From: Aggregatibacter actinomycetemcomitans
GTDB lineage: Bacteria; Pseudomonadota; Gammaproteobacteria; Enterobacterales; Pasteurellaceae
Reading direction: 5' to 3'
DNA: 59,013 nucleotides
NCBI GenBank assembly: GCA_017160915.1
Contig: JACAWG010000056.1
Coordinates: forward strand, 54,650-113,662
Shown here piece by piece: positions 17,667 to 27,354 of this stretch (its first letter is position 1; each line of letters opens with the position of its first letter). The position numbers and the translations under genes were made by a program. The notes under the pieces were generated by a model, which had not been told where the DNA came from, searched no databases, and was given only the letters and a program-made list of their open reading frames with translations.

Positions 17667-18677
17667 GTGATAGATTTGACAATGATTATAGCAATACCTA
17701 TGGCGATGCTTTGCCCTTTATTAGTTTCCTTTTTCGCTTGGTTGGTGGAAATGCTAAACAATAAAGGCAAAGAAAAAAGCGAACAAACGCATATTGCGCG
17801 TTCTTGTATGCAAGTGTTTTTAATAATTGACCTCATTGTGGTCGGGCTGTGGCGGCTGTATGTTGCATTTTCCTACGAAGGCGTGGGCATGGAAACCCGT
17901 CCGCTTAGTCAACGGGAAATTGCTGACTTTGCGCAAAAAGGTATTAAAGATATTTCAAAAGGAACATGGGCTGAAGTTTATTTGGATAGCGGCAAAATAG
18001 CGCGGATTTTTCGCTCGGAGGAAGGTCAGGATTTTTCTTGGGGACGGTTTAGGCTTGCGGAACTTAGCCTTCTTGATCCTAATGATTTCAGTTTTTATCC
18101 AACCGGAGTGAAGGGGCTGGAAGAATTGCCGGAAACCATTGATATCGATGGGAATTTGTGCCTGGTGAATGCTTTTTTTACGTTTAAACCAAAAGATAAT
18201 CAACCCATCACCACCTATCAGCCGGAAGATTATTATTTGAGTTATTGCTATGTCGTGAATCAGGCGGTGCAAACACCGCAAGGCAAGCTAAATTTAGGTC
18301 CTACCCACTTTTATGATATGCGTAGAAATGATGACGAGCTGCTAACTTTTGCTATTCGCACATTAAATTCTGCCGCGGCGTATTCGGCAGATGGTGAATT
18401 TGATCGACGTAATATGCTGATATTGCCCCAATTTAAAGGGGAGATAACCCTTGTTAGTGTTTACACGGATAAAGATAGCCGGTTAATCGGTATGGATGGG
18501 TATATTTCGGTATACCCTGAAGCAACAAAAATCGGACAATGCGAGTATGAGGCATTTCAGCGTGTTAGTCTCACCGACTTCACCCCAACTACGGCGCATT
18601 GGCATTTTGAGGGAGAAAATATCCCGAATCATTGCAAGATGCAGGTCTTGCCTTATCGGTTAAACATTAAATCGTAA
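17667..18677 (+). CDS. Membrane protein of unknown function
   Basis: A 336-residue protein. Two hydrophobic segments lie near residues 4-28 and 51-68, separated by a charged loop (NNKGKEKSEQTHIAR); the remaining 260 residues are soluble and probably face the periplasm. The soluble part has no motif I recognise. The start is GTG at 17667, with GGAG about ten bases upstream; the next in-frame Met at residue 6 is an alternative. The gene is monocistronic and sits between glyA and a Sel1-repeat pair. Confidence 0.6.
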   Translation: MIDLTMIIAIPMAMLCPLLVSFFAWLVEMLNNKGKEKSEQTHIARSCMQVFLIIDLIVVGLWRLYVAFSYEGVGMETRPLSQREIADFAQKGIKDISKGTWAEVYLDSGKIARIFRSEEGQDFSWGRFRLAELSLLDPNDFSFYPTGVKGLEELPETIDIDGNLCLVNAFFTFKPKDNQPITTYQPEDYYLSYCYVVNQAVQTPQGKLNLGPTHFYDMRRNDDELLTFAIRTLNSAAAYSADGEFDRRNMLILPQFKGEITLVSVYTDKDSRLIGMDGYISVYPEATKIGQCEYEAFQRVSLTDFTPTTAHWHFEGENIPNHCKMQVLPYRLNIKS

Positions 18678-18845
18678 CCTATTAACCTGTGGTTATTTTA
18701 GTCATTTCAGACACAAAACGCGGGCTTCGACAATGGTGCGGCAAGCTCACCAACCGTTCCGTAAGTGTTTTGTGCATTTGTTACACCCAATTGTTTTTTG
18801 CGGTGATTTTTGACCGCACTTTTGCTTTAGTTTAAGAGGACCATT

Positions 18846-19967
18846 ATGTCATCCAATATTGCTTTAATACTTGCTTCAACGCTTTTGAGCCTGCAAACAA
18901 ATTTAGCCATAGCACAAGGGCTGGAGCGAACCGCGATTATGATTGATCCAATGCCAATGACGGCGGAACAACGTGTTGAAAAAGGAAAACGTTATTTTGA
19001 GGAGGGGGTTAAATACCGATATGGTGTGAATCAACTGCAAAATAGAGCCCTTGGAAATCAATACTTTCGTGAAAGTGCCGAACTCGGTAATGCGGATGCA
19101 ATGATTTTTCTTGCCGTTGAATTGTTTGATGAAGGTGATATTCCAAAATCCGAAGAATACACCATCGCCGCTCTCAAGGCGGGAAATGAGGTTGCCAACT
19201 ATATGTTAGGTTACCTTACGGAAGAAAATAACGAGGAGCAGGCAAGATATTATAATGAAAAAGGGTTTAATGCCTTAAAAGAGAAAGTGGAACAGGGTGA
19301 TTTACACTATGCGAATTTGCTGGGCTATGCGTATCGTTACGGTATCGGTACCGAAGAAAATACGGCATTGGCAATTCAGGCTTTCAAAAAAGCAGCGGAA
19401 CAAGGCAACAGCGTAGCAATGGGGCATTTAAGTGAAATTTATCTTGAACAGGGTAAGCGGGAACAAGCCCAACCGCTTATGTTGGCATCTGCCGAAAAAA
19501 ATAACCCGACGGCGCAGTATAACTTAGCTACTTATTTCTTTGAACCGGGTAGCAAAGGGTACTTTTATTGGATGGAGAAAGCCGACGAAAATGGCAACCT
19601 TGAAGCAACCCGCGATTTAGCAGAGTATTACCGTGACACAGATCCGAAAAAGACCCGCTATTACTATCAAAAAGGCTCCGAAATGAATGATCCGGATTCA
19701 CTACTTGCCTTAAGTGAAATGTATGAATACGGTGAGGGGGGGAAAGCCGATCAGCAAAAAGCCTTGGCACTTTTAAAACGCGCAGCGGAAACCGGCAATA
19801 CGGATGCCATGACGGAGTTGGTGAAACGCTATCTTACCGGCACAGGTGGCGTGGAAAAAGATGAAGAACAAGCCGCTTACTGGTTCAAAAAATTGGGCTT
19901 TGATGGGGAAGGGGCTTTTGACGGGTTGAAAGATGTTTTAGAAAAAAGCCTGAAACGGGTTAAGTAG
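18846..19967 (+). CDS. Sel1-repeat protein, exported (copy A)
   Basis: A 373-residue protein with an N-terminal signal-like segment (SNIALILASTLLSLQTNLAIAQ) and then Sel1-type helical repeats to the C terminus, for example LLGYAYRYGIGTEENTALAI, KAAEQGNSVAMGHLSEIYLE and YEYGEGGKADQQKALALLKRA. Sel1 proteins are solenoid scaffolds for protein contacts, often at the cell surface or periplasm. ATG at 18846 follows AAGAGGACC. It has a paralogue 161 bases downstream and shares a nearly identical 198-base block with it. The function cannot be deduced. Confidence 0.75.
   Translation: MSSNIALILASTLLSLQTNLAIAQGLERTAIMIDPMPMTAEQRVEKGKRYFEEGVKYRYGVNQLQNRALGNQYFRESAELGNADAMIFLAVELFDEGDIPKSEEYTIAALKAGNEVANYMLGYLTEENNEEQARYYNEKGFNALKEKVEQGDLHYANLLGYAYRYGIGTEENTALAIQAFKKAAEQGNSVAMGHLSEIYLEQGKREQAQPLMLASAEKNNPTAQYNLATYFFEPGSKGYFYWMEKADENGNLEATRDLAEYYRDTDPKKTRYYYQKGSEMNDPDSLLALSEMYEYGEGGKADQQKALALLKRAAETGNTDAMTELVKRYLTGTGGVEKDEEQAAYWFKKLGFDGEGAFDGLKDVLEKSLKRVK
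19287..19484 (+). repeat. Block shared by the two Sel1 genes (copy A)
   Basis: These 198 bases differ from 20570-20767 at about ten positions by eye, a much closer match than the flanking parts of the two genes. The block covers two Sel1 repeats and lies in the same frame in both genes, 1283 bases apart. Confidence 0.85.
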
Positions 19968-20128
19968 GAGTAAAGGATTTATGCGTAAATCACGACATAA
20001 ATTCGATAAAGTACTTGTTTAAAAATGAAATAAAATTACTGAGTTTCTGCTAATTAAACAGCTGGGAACCGAAACAATATGGCAATTAAATTGTCGATTT
20101 TCACTATACTTTTTTATAAGGAACAACA

Positions 20129-21262
20129 ATGTTATCTAATGTTGCTTTTATCGCAGCCACTGTTGCATTAAGCCTAAACACCGGTTTAAACGTGGTAGAA
20201 ACACCTCAAAATCCGACCGCACTTTTAGAGAGTCAACAAAATCAAATAACCACAGAGCAAGCCAAAGCCCTTTTTGAAGAGGGCTTTGATTACCGCTATG
20301 GGGTGACAAAACCCATTGATGATACAAAAGCGAATAGGCTTTTAAAGCAAGCTGCTGACTTGGGGAATGCCGATGCCGCTTTTTTCTATGCGTTAGCCAG
20401 CGTTGAGGGCGATATTTCCAGCGCAGATAAATATGCCCGTATTGCACTTTCGGAAGGCAATGGCGCGGGTGATTATGTGTTAGCGGAAATTTTAGAACAA
20501 CAAGAAGGTTCGGCTCCGGAAGATGTGGAAAAACTCTTTCAAGCAGGATTTAAGGCATTTAAAGTTAAAGTGGAACAGGGCGATTTACACTATGCGAATT
20601 TGCTGGGCTATGCGTATCGTTATGGTATCGGTACCGAAGAAAATACGGCATTGGCAATTCAGGCTTTCAAAAAAGCAGTGGAACAAGGCAACAGCGTAGC
20701 AATGGGGAATTTAGGTGAGATTTATATTGAACAGGATAAGCGGGAACAAGCCAGACCGCTTATGTTGAAATCTGCCGAAAGAAATAACCCGGCGTCGCAA
20801 TATGACTTCGCTTTTTATTTCTTGGAGTCAGGTAGCAAAGAGTACTTTTATTGGATGGAGAAAGCTGCCGATAATGACTATATTGAGGCTTTAAATGCCT
20901 TAGGCGCCATTTATGGAGATAGTAACGATGATAAAAAAGCCATCGAATATTTCCAACGGGCGGTTGATCTGGGTGATGATTTTGCTGCTTATGCGTTAAG
21001 TACCATTTATCGTGAAGGTTATGGCGTGCCGGCGGATGAGAAAAAATATCGAGAATATTTAGCCCTTGCCGGTGAACGGGGAAATGAAGATGCCTTAGGG
21101 AGTTTGATTCACTGGGCGATTGATGAAAAAGATGATAACAATCTCATTTATTGGCTTCACAAAGTCCGTGAGATTGATGAAGATCTGTTTAAAGATTTCA
21201 CAGAATATCTTAAAAATCATCCACGTTATCAAGAAATTATGGGCTTTCAGAAAACCAAATAA
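20129..21262 (+). CDS. Sel1-repeat protein, exported (copy B)
   Basis: A 377-residue paralogue of the preceding gene, again with a signal-like start (MLSNVAFIAATVALSLNTGLNV) and Sel1 repeats (FDYRYGVTKPIDDTKANRLL, LLGYAYRYGIGTEENTALAI, STIYREGYGVPADEKKYREYL). Outside the shared block the two proteins align but have diverged clearly, so the duplication is not recent even though the block is. ATG at 20129 follows AAGGAAC. The 161-base gap between the copies has no terminator that I can see, so the two may be cotranscribed. Confidence 0.75.
   Translation: MLSNVAFIAATVALSLNTGLNVVETPQNPTALLESQQNQITTEQAKALFEEGFDYRYGVTKPIDDTKANRLLKQAADLGNADAAFFYALASVEGDISSADKYARIALSEGNGAGDYVLAEILEQQEGSAPEDVEKLFQAGFKAFKVKVEQGDLHYANLLGYAYRYGIGTEENTALAIQAFKKAVEQGNSVAMGNLGEIYIEQDKREQARPLMLKSAERNNPASQYDFAFYFLESGSKEYFYWMEKAADNDYIEALNALGAIYGDSNDDKKAIEYFQRAVDLGDDFAAYALSTIYREGYGVPADEKKYREYLALAGERGNEDALGSLIHWAIDEKDDNNLIYWLHKVREIDEDLFKDFTEYLKNHPRYQEIMGFQKTK
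20570..20767 (+). repeat. Block shared by the two Sel1 genes (copy B)
   Basis: Direct-repeat partner of 19287-19484, about 95 percent identical by eye over 198 bases. Confidence 0.85.
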
Positions 21263-21346
21263 GGAGAAAAATAGGCGGTATGAAGTGCGGTCACAAAAAA
21301 TTCCGTTTTTTTGAACGTTGGCTATGCTAACGGTCCCGAAGCGGGA

Positions 21347-21368
21347 ATAAATCACTTCAGTGATTTAT
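21347..21368 (+). terminator. Hairpin after Sel1 copy B
   Basis: A perfect 10-bp stem ATAAATCACT / AGTGATTTAT with a two-base loop, followed by GAATATTTTTCC. It stands between the Sel1 gene and the mannitol promoter region and could act as a terminator, though the U tract is set back. Confidence 0.55.
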
Positions 21369-21414
21369 GAATATTTTTCCCGGTGTTTTTTATCTCGCTT
21401 TCTTAGAATAAAAA

Positions 21415-21514
21415 TGTGATCTGTATCACATAATTGTCTTCTTAAATCAAAAACTGTGATCTGCGTCACATTTTTTAAAATCATTTGTTAAAAAATATTG
21501 TGATGTAGTTCACA
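21415..21514 (+). promoter_or_regulatory. Three tandem CRP sites upstream of mtlA
   Basis: TGTGATCTGTATCACA (21415-21430), TGTGATCTGCGTCACA (21455-21470) and TGTGATGTAGTTCACA (21499-21514). The first two match TGTGA-N6-TCACA in all ten positions and the third in nine. Start-to-start spacings of 40 and 44 bases place them on roughly the same face of the helix. This points to strong catabolite control of mannitol uptake; E. coli mtl also has several CRP sites. Confidence 0.93.
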
Positions 21515-21533
21515 TTTTCGTCGAAAAAAGTTT

Positions 21534-21560
21534 TTGACAAAAATTTTCTTGTGTTATTTT
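21534..21560 (+). promoter_or_regulatory. mtlA promoter
   Basis: A perfect -35 TTGACA at 21534-21539 and a -10-like TATTTT at 21555-21560, with a 15-base spacer. The third CRP site ends 20 bases before the -35. An uptake-signal-like GACCGCACTTT lies in the leader at 21561-21571. Confidence 0.65.
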
Positions 21561-21592
21561 GACCGCACTTTAAACCTGTGACGGAGACAATT

Positions 21593-23473
21593 ATGTTATC
21601 AGCAAATGCAAAAGTGAAGATTCAAAGCTTCGGACGCTTTTTATCTAATATGGTGATGCCGAATATCGGCGCGTTTATTGCTTGGGGTTTTATTACGGCG
21701 TTATTTATTCCGAGCGGTTGGTTGCCAAATGAAACCTTGGCGAAACTGGTCGGCCCGATGATTACCTATTTACTGCCGTTATTAATCGGTTATACGGGCG
21801 GTAAATTGATCGGCGGCGATCGTGGCGCGGTAGTCGGTGCGATTACCACGGCAGGGGTGATTATCGGGACCGATATTCCAATGTTCTTGGGGGCGATGAT
21901 TGCCGGTCCGACAGGCGGTTGGGCGATTAAAACCTTTGATAAATGGGCGCACGGTAAAATCAAAAGCGGTTTTGAGATGTTGGTCAACAACTTCTCCTCC
22001 GGCATTATCGGGATGATTCTGGCGATTCTGTTCTTCTTTGTGGTCGGTCCGGTGGTGAAATCCTTAACCGAAGTGTTGGCGGCAGGCGTAAAAGTGCTGG
22101 TTGATAACAACTTGTTGCCATTAACCTCCATTTTCGTTGAACCGGCGAAGATTCTGTTCTTAAACAACGCCATTAACCACGGCATTTTCTCACCGCTCGG
22201 TATTCAACAATCACAAGAATTCGGTCAATCCATTTTCTTCTTAATCGAAGCGAACCCGGGCCCGGGCTTGGGCGTGTTGTTAGCCTATATTTTCTTCGGT
22301 AAAGGATCTGCCAAACAAACCGCAGGCGGTGCGGCGGTGATTCACTTCTTCGGCGGTATCCACGAAATCTATTTCCCTTATGTGTTAATGAATCCGCGCT
22401 TGTTGCTTGCCGTTATTGCAGGCGGTATGTCCGGCGTGTTTACGTTAACTTTATTTAGCGCAGGTTTAGTGTCACCGGCATCTCCGGGATCCATCATTGC
22501 AGTGCTGCTTATGACACCGAAAACATCCTTAGTGGGCGTGATCAGTTCCGTGGTGGTGGCTTGTGCGGTTTCCTTCACATTGTCCGCCTTCTTCCTGAAA
22601 ATCCAAAAAGAAGAATCTACCAACTTGGAAGAAATGCAGGCTGCGTCTAAAGCCATGAAATCCGGTAACCTCAATCAAGGTGTGGTGACCGATTACAAAG
22701 GCTTAACCAAAATTTATGTGTCTTGCGATGCGGGTATGGGCTCCAGTGCTATGGGCGCGAGTATGTTACGCAAAAAAGTGAAAGACGCGGGCTTGCCGTT
22801 GGATGTCACTAACGTAGCGATTAACGATTTACCGGAAGATGCCCGTTTGGTTATCACTCACCAGGATTTAACCTTGCGTGCGAAAAAACAAGTGCCGAAC
22901 GCCATGCACTTATCCTTAACCAACTTCCTGGATAACAAATTCTATGACAGCCTGGTGCAGGATTTGAAAGAGCAGTTAACAGCGCAACCGAAAGCAGAAG
23001 CAGCGCAGGCGCTGGAGGATGTGGTGGAAGTGAACGGCACGAAATTCACCTTAACACCGGAACAAATTTTCCTGGGCTTAAAAGCCGATAACAAAGAAGA
23101 TGCCATTCGTTTTGCCGGTGAGCAATTAGTCAAAGCGGGCTTTGTTGAACCGAGTTATGTCGATGCCATGTTTGAGCGTGAAAAATTGGTATCCACTTAT
23201 CTTGGCGAAGGTGTTGCCGTGCCGCACGGTACTATCGAAGCGAAAGACGCGGTGCTGAAAACCGGTATCGTGGTGTGCCAATATCCTGAAGGTGTGCGCT
23301 TTACCGACGAAGAGGACGGCATTGCCAAATTAGTGGTGGGTATTGCGGCGAAAAACAACGAGCATATTCAAGTGGTATCGGCGATTACCAACGCCTTGGA
23401 CAGCGACGAAGCCATTGAATTATTAACCACCACCAACGATGTGGAAAAAGTGTTGGTGCTACTCAAAGCCTAA
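21593..23473 (+). CDS. mtlA: Mannitol PTS permease EIICBA
   Basis: A 626-residue three-domain permease. EIIC spans about residues 1-340, EIIB has its phospho-Cys at Cys378 in IYVSCDAGMGSSAMGAS, and EIIA has its phospho-His at His545 in GVAVPHGTIEAKD. It takes up mannitol and delivers mannitol-1-phosphate to MtlD. An in-frame GTG at 21578 is rejected because ATG at 21593 is preceded by CGGAGAC at the right distance. It heads mtlA-mtlD-mtlR and is preceded by three CRP sites. Confidence 0.97.
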   Translation: MLSANAKVKIQSFGRFLSNMVMPNIGAFIAWGFITALFIPSGWLPNETLAKLVGPMITYLLPLLIGYTGGKLIGGDRGAVVGAITTAGVIIGTDIPMFLGAMIAGPTGGWAIKTFDKWAHGKIKSGFEMLVNNFSSGIIGMILAILFFFVVGPVVKSLTEVLAAGVKVLVDNNLLPLTSIFVEPAKILFLNNAINHGIFSPLGIQQSQEFGQSIFFLIEANPGPGLGVLLAYIFFGKGSAKQTAGGAAVIHFFGGIHEIYFPYVLMNPRLLLAVIAGGMSGVFTLTLFSAGLVSPASPGSIIAVLLMTPKTSLVGVISSVVVACAVSFTLSAFFLKIQKEESTNLEEMQAASKAMKSGNLNQGVVTDYKGLTKIYVSCDAGMGSSAMGASMLRKKVKDAGLPLDVTNVAINDLPEDARLVITHQDLTLRAKKQVPNAMHLSLTNFLDNKFYDSLVQDLKEQLTAQPKAEAAQALEDVVEVNGTKFTLTPEQIFLGLKADNKEDAIRFAGEQLVKAGFVEPSYVDAMFEREKLVSTYLGEGVAVPHGTIEAKDAVLKTGIVVCQYPEGVRFTDEEDGIAKLVVGIAAKNNEHIQVVSAITNALDSDEAIELLTTTNDVEKVLVLLKA

Positions 23474-23550
23474 AAGTGCGGTTGATTTTAAAGGTGTTTT
23501 TACAGGCGACAGGCAGTGCGGTATGTCGCCTTACTTAAAGGAGAAATAAC

Positions 23551-24699
23551 ATGAAAGCATTACATTTCGGTGCGGGCAATATCGGTCGCGGATTTATCGG
23601 AAAATTATTGGCGGACAGCGGTGTTGAAGTGATTTTTGCCGATGTGAATGATAAGGTGATTGACTTGCTGAAAACGCAACAGTCCTATCATGTCAAAATC
23701 GTCGGCGACAGCGTGAATACGGTGGAAGAAGTCACTAACGTCACCGGCATCAATTCTAAAGATGAAAATGCCGTGATTGAATTATTCAAGACCGTAGATT
23801 TGGTGACTACCGCCGTCGGGCCGAATGTGCTGAAAATTATTTCCGGCACCATTGCAAAAGGCTTGGTTGCCCGTTTCGCCGCCGGAAACGACACGCCGTT
23901 AAATATTATCGCTTGTGAAAATATGGTGCGCGGCACAACCTTCTTAAAAGAGCAGGTTTTCGCCCACTTAACGCCGGAACAACAAGCCAAAGCGGAAGCG
24001 TTAGTCGGTTTCGTGGATTCCGCCGTCGATCGTATCGTACCGCCGGTGCAAGCGGATGAAAGCGATCCGTTATTGGTTACCGTAGAAGAATTCAGCGAAT
24101 GGATCGTGGATGAAACCCAGTTTAAAGGGCAAATTCCGGCAATTCGCGGCATGGAGAAAACCGATAATCTGATGGCGTTTGTGGAACGCAAATTGTTCAC
24201 TCTGAATACCGGACACGCTACTACGTCTTACTTAGGCAAGTTAAAAGGCTATCGCTTCGTGAAAGAAAGCATTGAGGACGACGCCATTAAAGCGGATGTG
24301 AAAGCCACCATGCAGGAAAGCGGCGCGGTGTTGATTAAACGTTACGGTTTTGATCCGCAGGCGCACGCGGCGTATATTGAAAAAATCTTAAAACGCTTTG
24401 CGAATCCGTTCCTGGTGGATGATGTGGATCGTGTGGGGCGCGAGCCTTTGCGCAAATTAAGCTACAACGACCGCTTAATCAAACCGTTGCGCGGCACATT
24501 AGAATACGGTTTGCCGAATCAGCATTTGGTCAATGCCATTGCCGCAGCCTTGGCGTATCGCAACGAACAGGATCCGCAAGCCTTGGAATTGGCGGCATCG
24601 CTTGCCGAAAACGGCGTCGCGGGAACCGTGCGTAAATATACCGAGTTGCAGGACGATGCCGTGATTGAACGCATTGTCGCGGCGTATCAGGCGATTTAA
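23551..24699 (+). CDS. mtlD: Mannitol-1-phosphate 5-dehydrogenase
   Basis: A 382-residue NAD-dependent enzyme, the normal length for MtlD. The nucleotide site is [15 protein letters not shown] at the N terminus; the catalytic region contains [16 protein letters not shown] near residues 214-229. It oxidises mannitol-1-phosphate to fructose-6-phosphate. ATG at 23551 follows AAGGAGAA, 77 bases after mtlA. A hairpin AGGGCGAA / TTCGCCCT (24707-24728) without a U tract separates it from mtlR and may lower mtlR expression. Confidence 0.97.
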   Translation: MKALHFGAGNIGRGFIGKLLADSGVEVIFADVNDKVIDLLKTQQSYHVKIVGDSVNTVEEVTNVTGINSKDENAVIELFKTVDLVTTAVGPNVLKIISGTIAKGLVARFAAGNDTPLNIIACENMVRGTTFLKEQVFAHLTPEQQAKAEALVGFVDSAVDRIVPPVQADESDPLLVTVEEFSEWIVDETQFKGQIPAIRGMEKTDNLMAFVERKLFTLNTGHATTSYLGKLKGYRFVKESIEDDAIKADVKATMQESGAVLIKRYGFDPQAHAAYIEKILKRFANPFLVDDVDRVGREPLRKLSYNDRLIKPLRGTLEYGLPNQHLVNAIAAALAYRNEQDPQALELAASLAENGVAGTVRKYTELQDDAVIERIVAAYQAI

Positions 24700-24773
24700 G
24701 TGAAATAGGGCGAATGAACGTTCGCCCTCGCGTTGTGAAATTTAAGATAATGGGTTTTTAAAAGGATTTTCAG

Positions 24774-25286
24774 GTGCCGATTGATCAGGTTTATGAAAAA
24801 TTAAATGGCGCAATGTCTCTTCGCGGTTTCATCACCGTCTCCGTTGCGATTTTTGATGAAACCGTAGATGAATTGATTAACCGTGTTTTTCGTAAAACGG
24901 ATTTCGCTGTGAAATCCGTGGTGGATTCCCTGTTTGAAACCTCCGGTCCGCTTTCCGATTTAAGCATTCGCTTAAAAGTGTTGCTGGGCTTAGGCATTGT
25001 GGAACAGCCGGTTTTTGCCGATATTCTTCATTTTATCGGGTTAAAAGAAACCTTAAATAATGACGAAAAAGACTATGATTTTTCCGATGATATTATTTTG
25101 GATTTCGCCCGCCATTTACATTTATTGGAAGATAAACAGCTCCTCGATTTCCCGCCCGAAGCCGACAATCAGGATTCCTTGCTTTACCAAATCAAACGCC
25201 AGCGCAAGGAAAAAGTTATCCGCTCCAGCCTCATTCTCACCATTACCGACATTTGCGAACGCCTGCAAACCGAAAGCCCGTTGTAG
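24774..25286 (+). CDS. mtlR: Mannitol operon repressor MltR
   Basis: A 170-residue all-helical protein of the MtlR/MltR family (SLRGFITVSVAIFDETVDEL, SIRLKVLLGLGIV, SSLILTITDICERL). In enteric bacteria it represses mtlAD without a recognisable DNA-binding domain, and its mechanism is uncertain. The start is GTG at 24774, with AAGGA at 24761-24765. It is last in the operon and followed by a strong terminator. Confidence 0.88.
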   Translation: MPIDQVYEKLNGAMSLRGFITVSVAIFDETVDELINRVFRKTDFAVKSVVDSLFETSGPLSDLSIRLKVLLGLGIVEQPVFADILHFIGLKETLNNDEKDYDFSDDIILDFARHLHLLEDKQLLDFPPEADNQDSLLYQIKRQRKEKVIRSSLILTITDICERLQTESPL

Positions 25287-25342
25287 GTTTCGGGACAAAA
25301 GTGCGGTCAAAAATTCAAGTGTTTTTTAACCCGTCAAAAAAC

Positions 25343-25373
25343 AAAAGACCTGAATTCGTTTCAGGTCTTTTTT
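25343..25373. terminator. Bidirectional terminator between mtlR and iolG
   Basis: Stem AAAAGACCTGAA / TTCAGGTCTTTT with a TTCG-type loop and T runs on both strands. The mannitol operon (plus) and iolDEG (minus) converge here, so it can serve both. Confidence 0.9.
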
Positions 25374-25389
25374 AGCATCGGAAATGCTT

Positions 25390-26400
25390 TTAGGCGATTT
25401 CCGCCAGTTTCACCGGGCGCCCTTCATCAAGAGAACGTTTTGCCGCCAACGCAATCAGCACAGGTTGCAAGCCGTCGTTGCCGTTCACTAAAGTCGGTTT
25501 GTCGTTCACTACGGAATCCACAAAGCACGCCATTTCGTCAGCGAAAGATTGCATATAGCGTTCCAGGAAGAAATATTTCGGTTTTTCGGCAATCACGCCC
25601 GCTTCACAGGAATACACGGCGGTGGAATCGGTATCATTACGGGTTTGTACCGCGCCTTTCGAGCCGAACACTTCCGCCCGTTGGTCGTAACCGTAAACCG
25701 CTTTGCGGCTGTTGTCGATCACCCCGATCGCGCCATTCGCCAATTTTAAGGTGATGACGGCGGTGTCAATATCGCCGGCTTTACCGATTTCCGGATTCAC
25801 CAGCACGCCGCCCGCCGCATACACTTCCAGCACTTCGCTGCCGGATAAATAACGGATCATGTCGAAATCGTGAATGGTCATGTCAAAGAACATCCCGCCG
25901 GACACTTTAACGTATTCAATGGGCGGTGCATCAGGGTCGCGGGAGGTGACGCGGATTAAGTGTGGTTCGCCGATGTCGCCGTTTTCCACGCGGGTCTTGA
26001 TGGCTTTAAAATTGTGGTCAAAACGACGGTTGAATCCCACCTGGAATTTTACGCCCGCTTTTTCCACTTCGGCTAAGACTTCTTTAATGCGATTTACATC
26101 GGCATCCACCGGTTTTTCGCAAAAAATGTGTTTGCCGGCACGGGCGGCTTCAATGGAAATCGGCGCGTGGGTGTTGGTGGAAGAACAAACTAGGACGGCA
26201 TCAATTTCAGGATCCTGCAGAATGTGTTTATAGTCTTCATAAACGTGCGGAATGCCCATGCCTTTCGCCCATTGTTTGAGCTCATCGGTGACGCGAACAT
26301 CGGAAATCGCTTTGATTTCAGCGCCTTTGACATATTTTGTAATACTCTCGGAATGTACGCGACCGATACGACCGGCACCGATAATACCTACTTTAATCAT
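25390..26400 (-). CDS. iolG: myo-Inositol 2-dehydrogenase
   Basis: A 336-residue Gfo/Idh/MocA enzyme. The NAD site is VGIIGAGRIGRVHSE at the N terminus, the family EKP motif is CEKPVDAD near residues 94-101, and the catalytic region is FFDMTIHDFDMIRYLSG near residues 171-187. It oxidises myo-inositol to 2-keto-myo-inositol, the first step of the pathway. ATG at 26400 is two bases past the iolE stop and preceded by GGGGAT, so iolE and iolG are coupled. It is the last gene of the iolD-iolE-iolG operon. Confidence 0.93.
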   Translation of the reverse strand: MIKVGIIGAGRIGRVHSESITKYVKGAEIKAISDVRVTDELKQWAKGMGIPHVYEDYKHILQDPEIDAVLVCSSTNTHAPISIEAARAGKHIFCEKPVDADVNRIKEVLAEVEKAGVKFQVGFNRRFDHNFKAIKTRVENGDIGEPHLIRVTSRDPDAPPIEYVKVSGGMFFDMTIHDFDMIRYLSGSEVLEVYAAGGVLVNPEIGKAGDIDTAVITLKLANGAIGVIDNSRKAVYGYDQRAEVFGSKGAVQTRNDTDSTAVYSCEAGVIAEKPKYFFLERYMQSFADEMACFVDSVVNDKPTLVNGNDGLQPVLIALAAKRSLDEGRPVKLAEIA

Positions 26401-26402
26401 GA

Positions 26403-27299
26403 TTAAATCCCCGCTGTTTCTTTAATGTATTTACGGCCTTTGACGGCATATTCAAATGGGTTGGCGATTGCCGGATCCTGTTCCGCTTCAACGACCATCC
26501 AGCCTTTGTAATTGTGTTTTTCGAGAATGTCGAAAATCGGTCTGAAATCAATCACACCGTCGCCCGGCACGGTAAAGGTGCCTTTACGCACGCCTTCCAG
26601 GAAGCTCAGATTATTGGCTTTTACGTCGGCGACCACTTCATCGCGCACGTCTTTCAAATGCACGTGGCAAATGCGATCGATGTATTTTTCCAAAACATCC
26701 AACATGGCTTTTTGTGAGCCTTCGGAATAGTAGAGGTGACCTGAATCAAATAACAAATACACATCATCATTAACCACCGCCATATATTTATCAATTTCTG
26801 CCGGGGTTTGAATGCCTGTGCCCATGTGGTGATGCAGGCAAACTTTCATGCCTTTTTCGGCGGCAAGTTTGGCAAGTTCGTTGTAACCTTCGGCGAGGCG
26901 TTGCCATTCTTCTTCGGTGAATACGGTTTTCTCTTTAAACACGGCTTTGGTGGTACCTTGAATACTGCGGCTTTGTTCGGAACAACCGATCACTTTGGCA
27001 CCCATCGCATGGAGGAAATCACGATGTTTGATAAATTCTTTGATGGTTTCCTCTTTTTTACCATCGACAAAAAACGTACTGAACCACGCATTACAAATTT
27101 GAATACCGCGAACCGCCAGTTTATGTTTTAACACTTCCACATCGCGCGGATATTTATTTCCAACTTCACATCCGGTAAAACCCGCAAGTGCCATTTCACT
27201 TACACATTGTTCAAAGGTATTCTCTTTGCCAAGATCAGGCATATCATCGTTAGTCCAACCGATTGGCGCGATACCTAATTTCACGTTTTCAGCTTTCAT
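26403..27299 (-). CDS. iolE: myo-Inosose-2 dehydratase
   Basis: A 298-residue TIM-barrel protein of the xylose-isomerase-like family. [15 protein letters not shown] is the IolE N-terminal signature, and likely metal ligands sit in [32 protein letters not shown] and MVVEAEQDP. It dehydrates 2-keto-myo-inositol to the trihydroxy-dione used by IolD. ATG at 27299 follows AAGGAAAAC. It lies 55 bases downstream of iolD in the same operon. Confidence 0.94.
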   Translation of the reverse strand: MKAENVKLGIAPIGWTNDDMPDLGKENTFEQCVSEMALAGFTGCEVGNKYPRDVEVLKHKLAVRGIQICNAWFSTFFVDGKKEETIKEFIKHRDFLHAMGAKVIGCSEQSRSIQGTTKAVFKEKTVFTEEEWQRLAEGYNELAKLAAEKGMKVCLHHHMGTGIQTPAEIDKYMAVVNDDVYLLFDSGHLYYSEGSQKAMLDVLEKYIDRICHVHLKDVRDEVVADVKANNLSFLEGVRKGTFTVPGDGVIDFRPIFDILEKHNYKGWMVVEAEQDPAIANPFEYAVKGRKYIKETAGI

Positions 27300-27354
27300 A
27301 GTGTTTTCCTTCTCAACAGAGTGGTTAAATTGGAGAAATAAATTAAATGACGGA

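Noticed and set aside
21578-21592. GTG start that would add five residues to MtlA
   Set aside because: The CGGAGAC ribosome site lies inside this extension at the right distance for ATG 21593.
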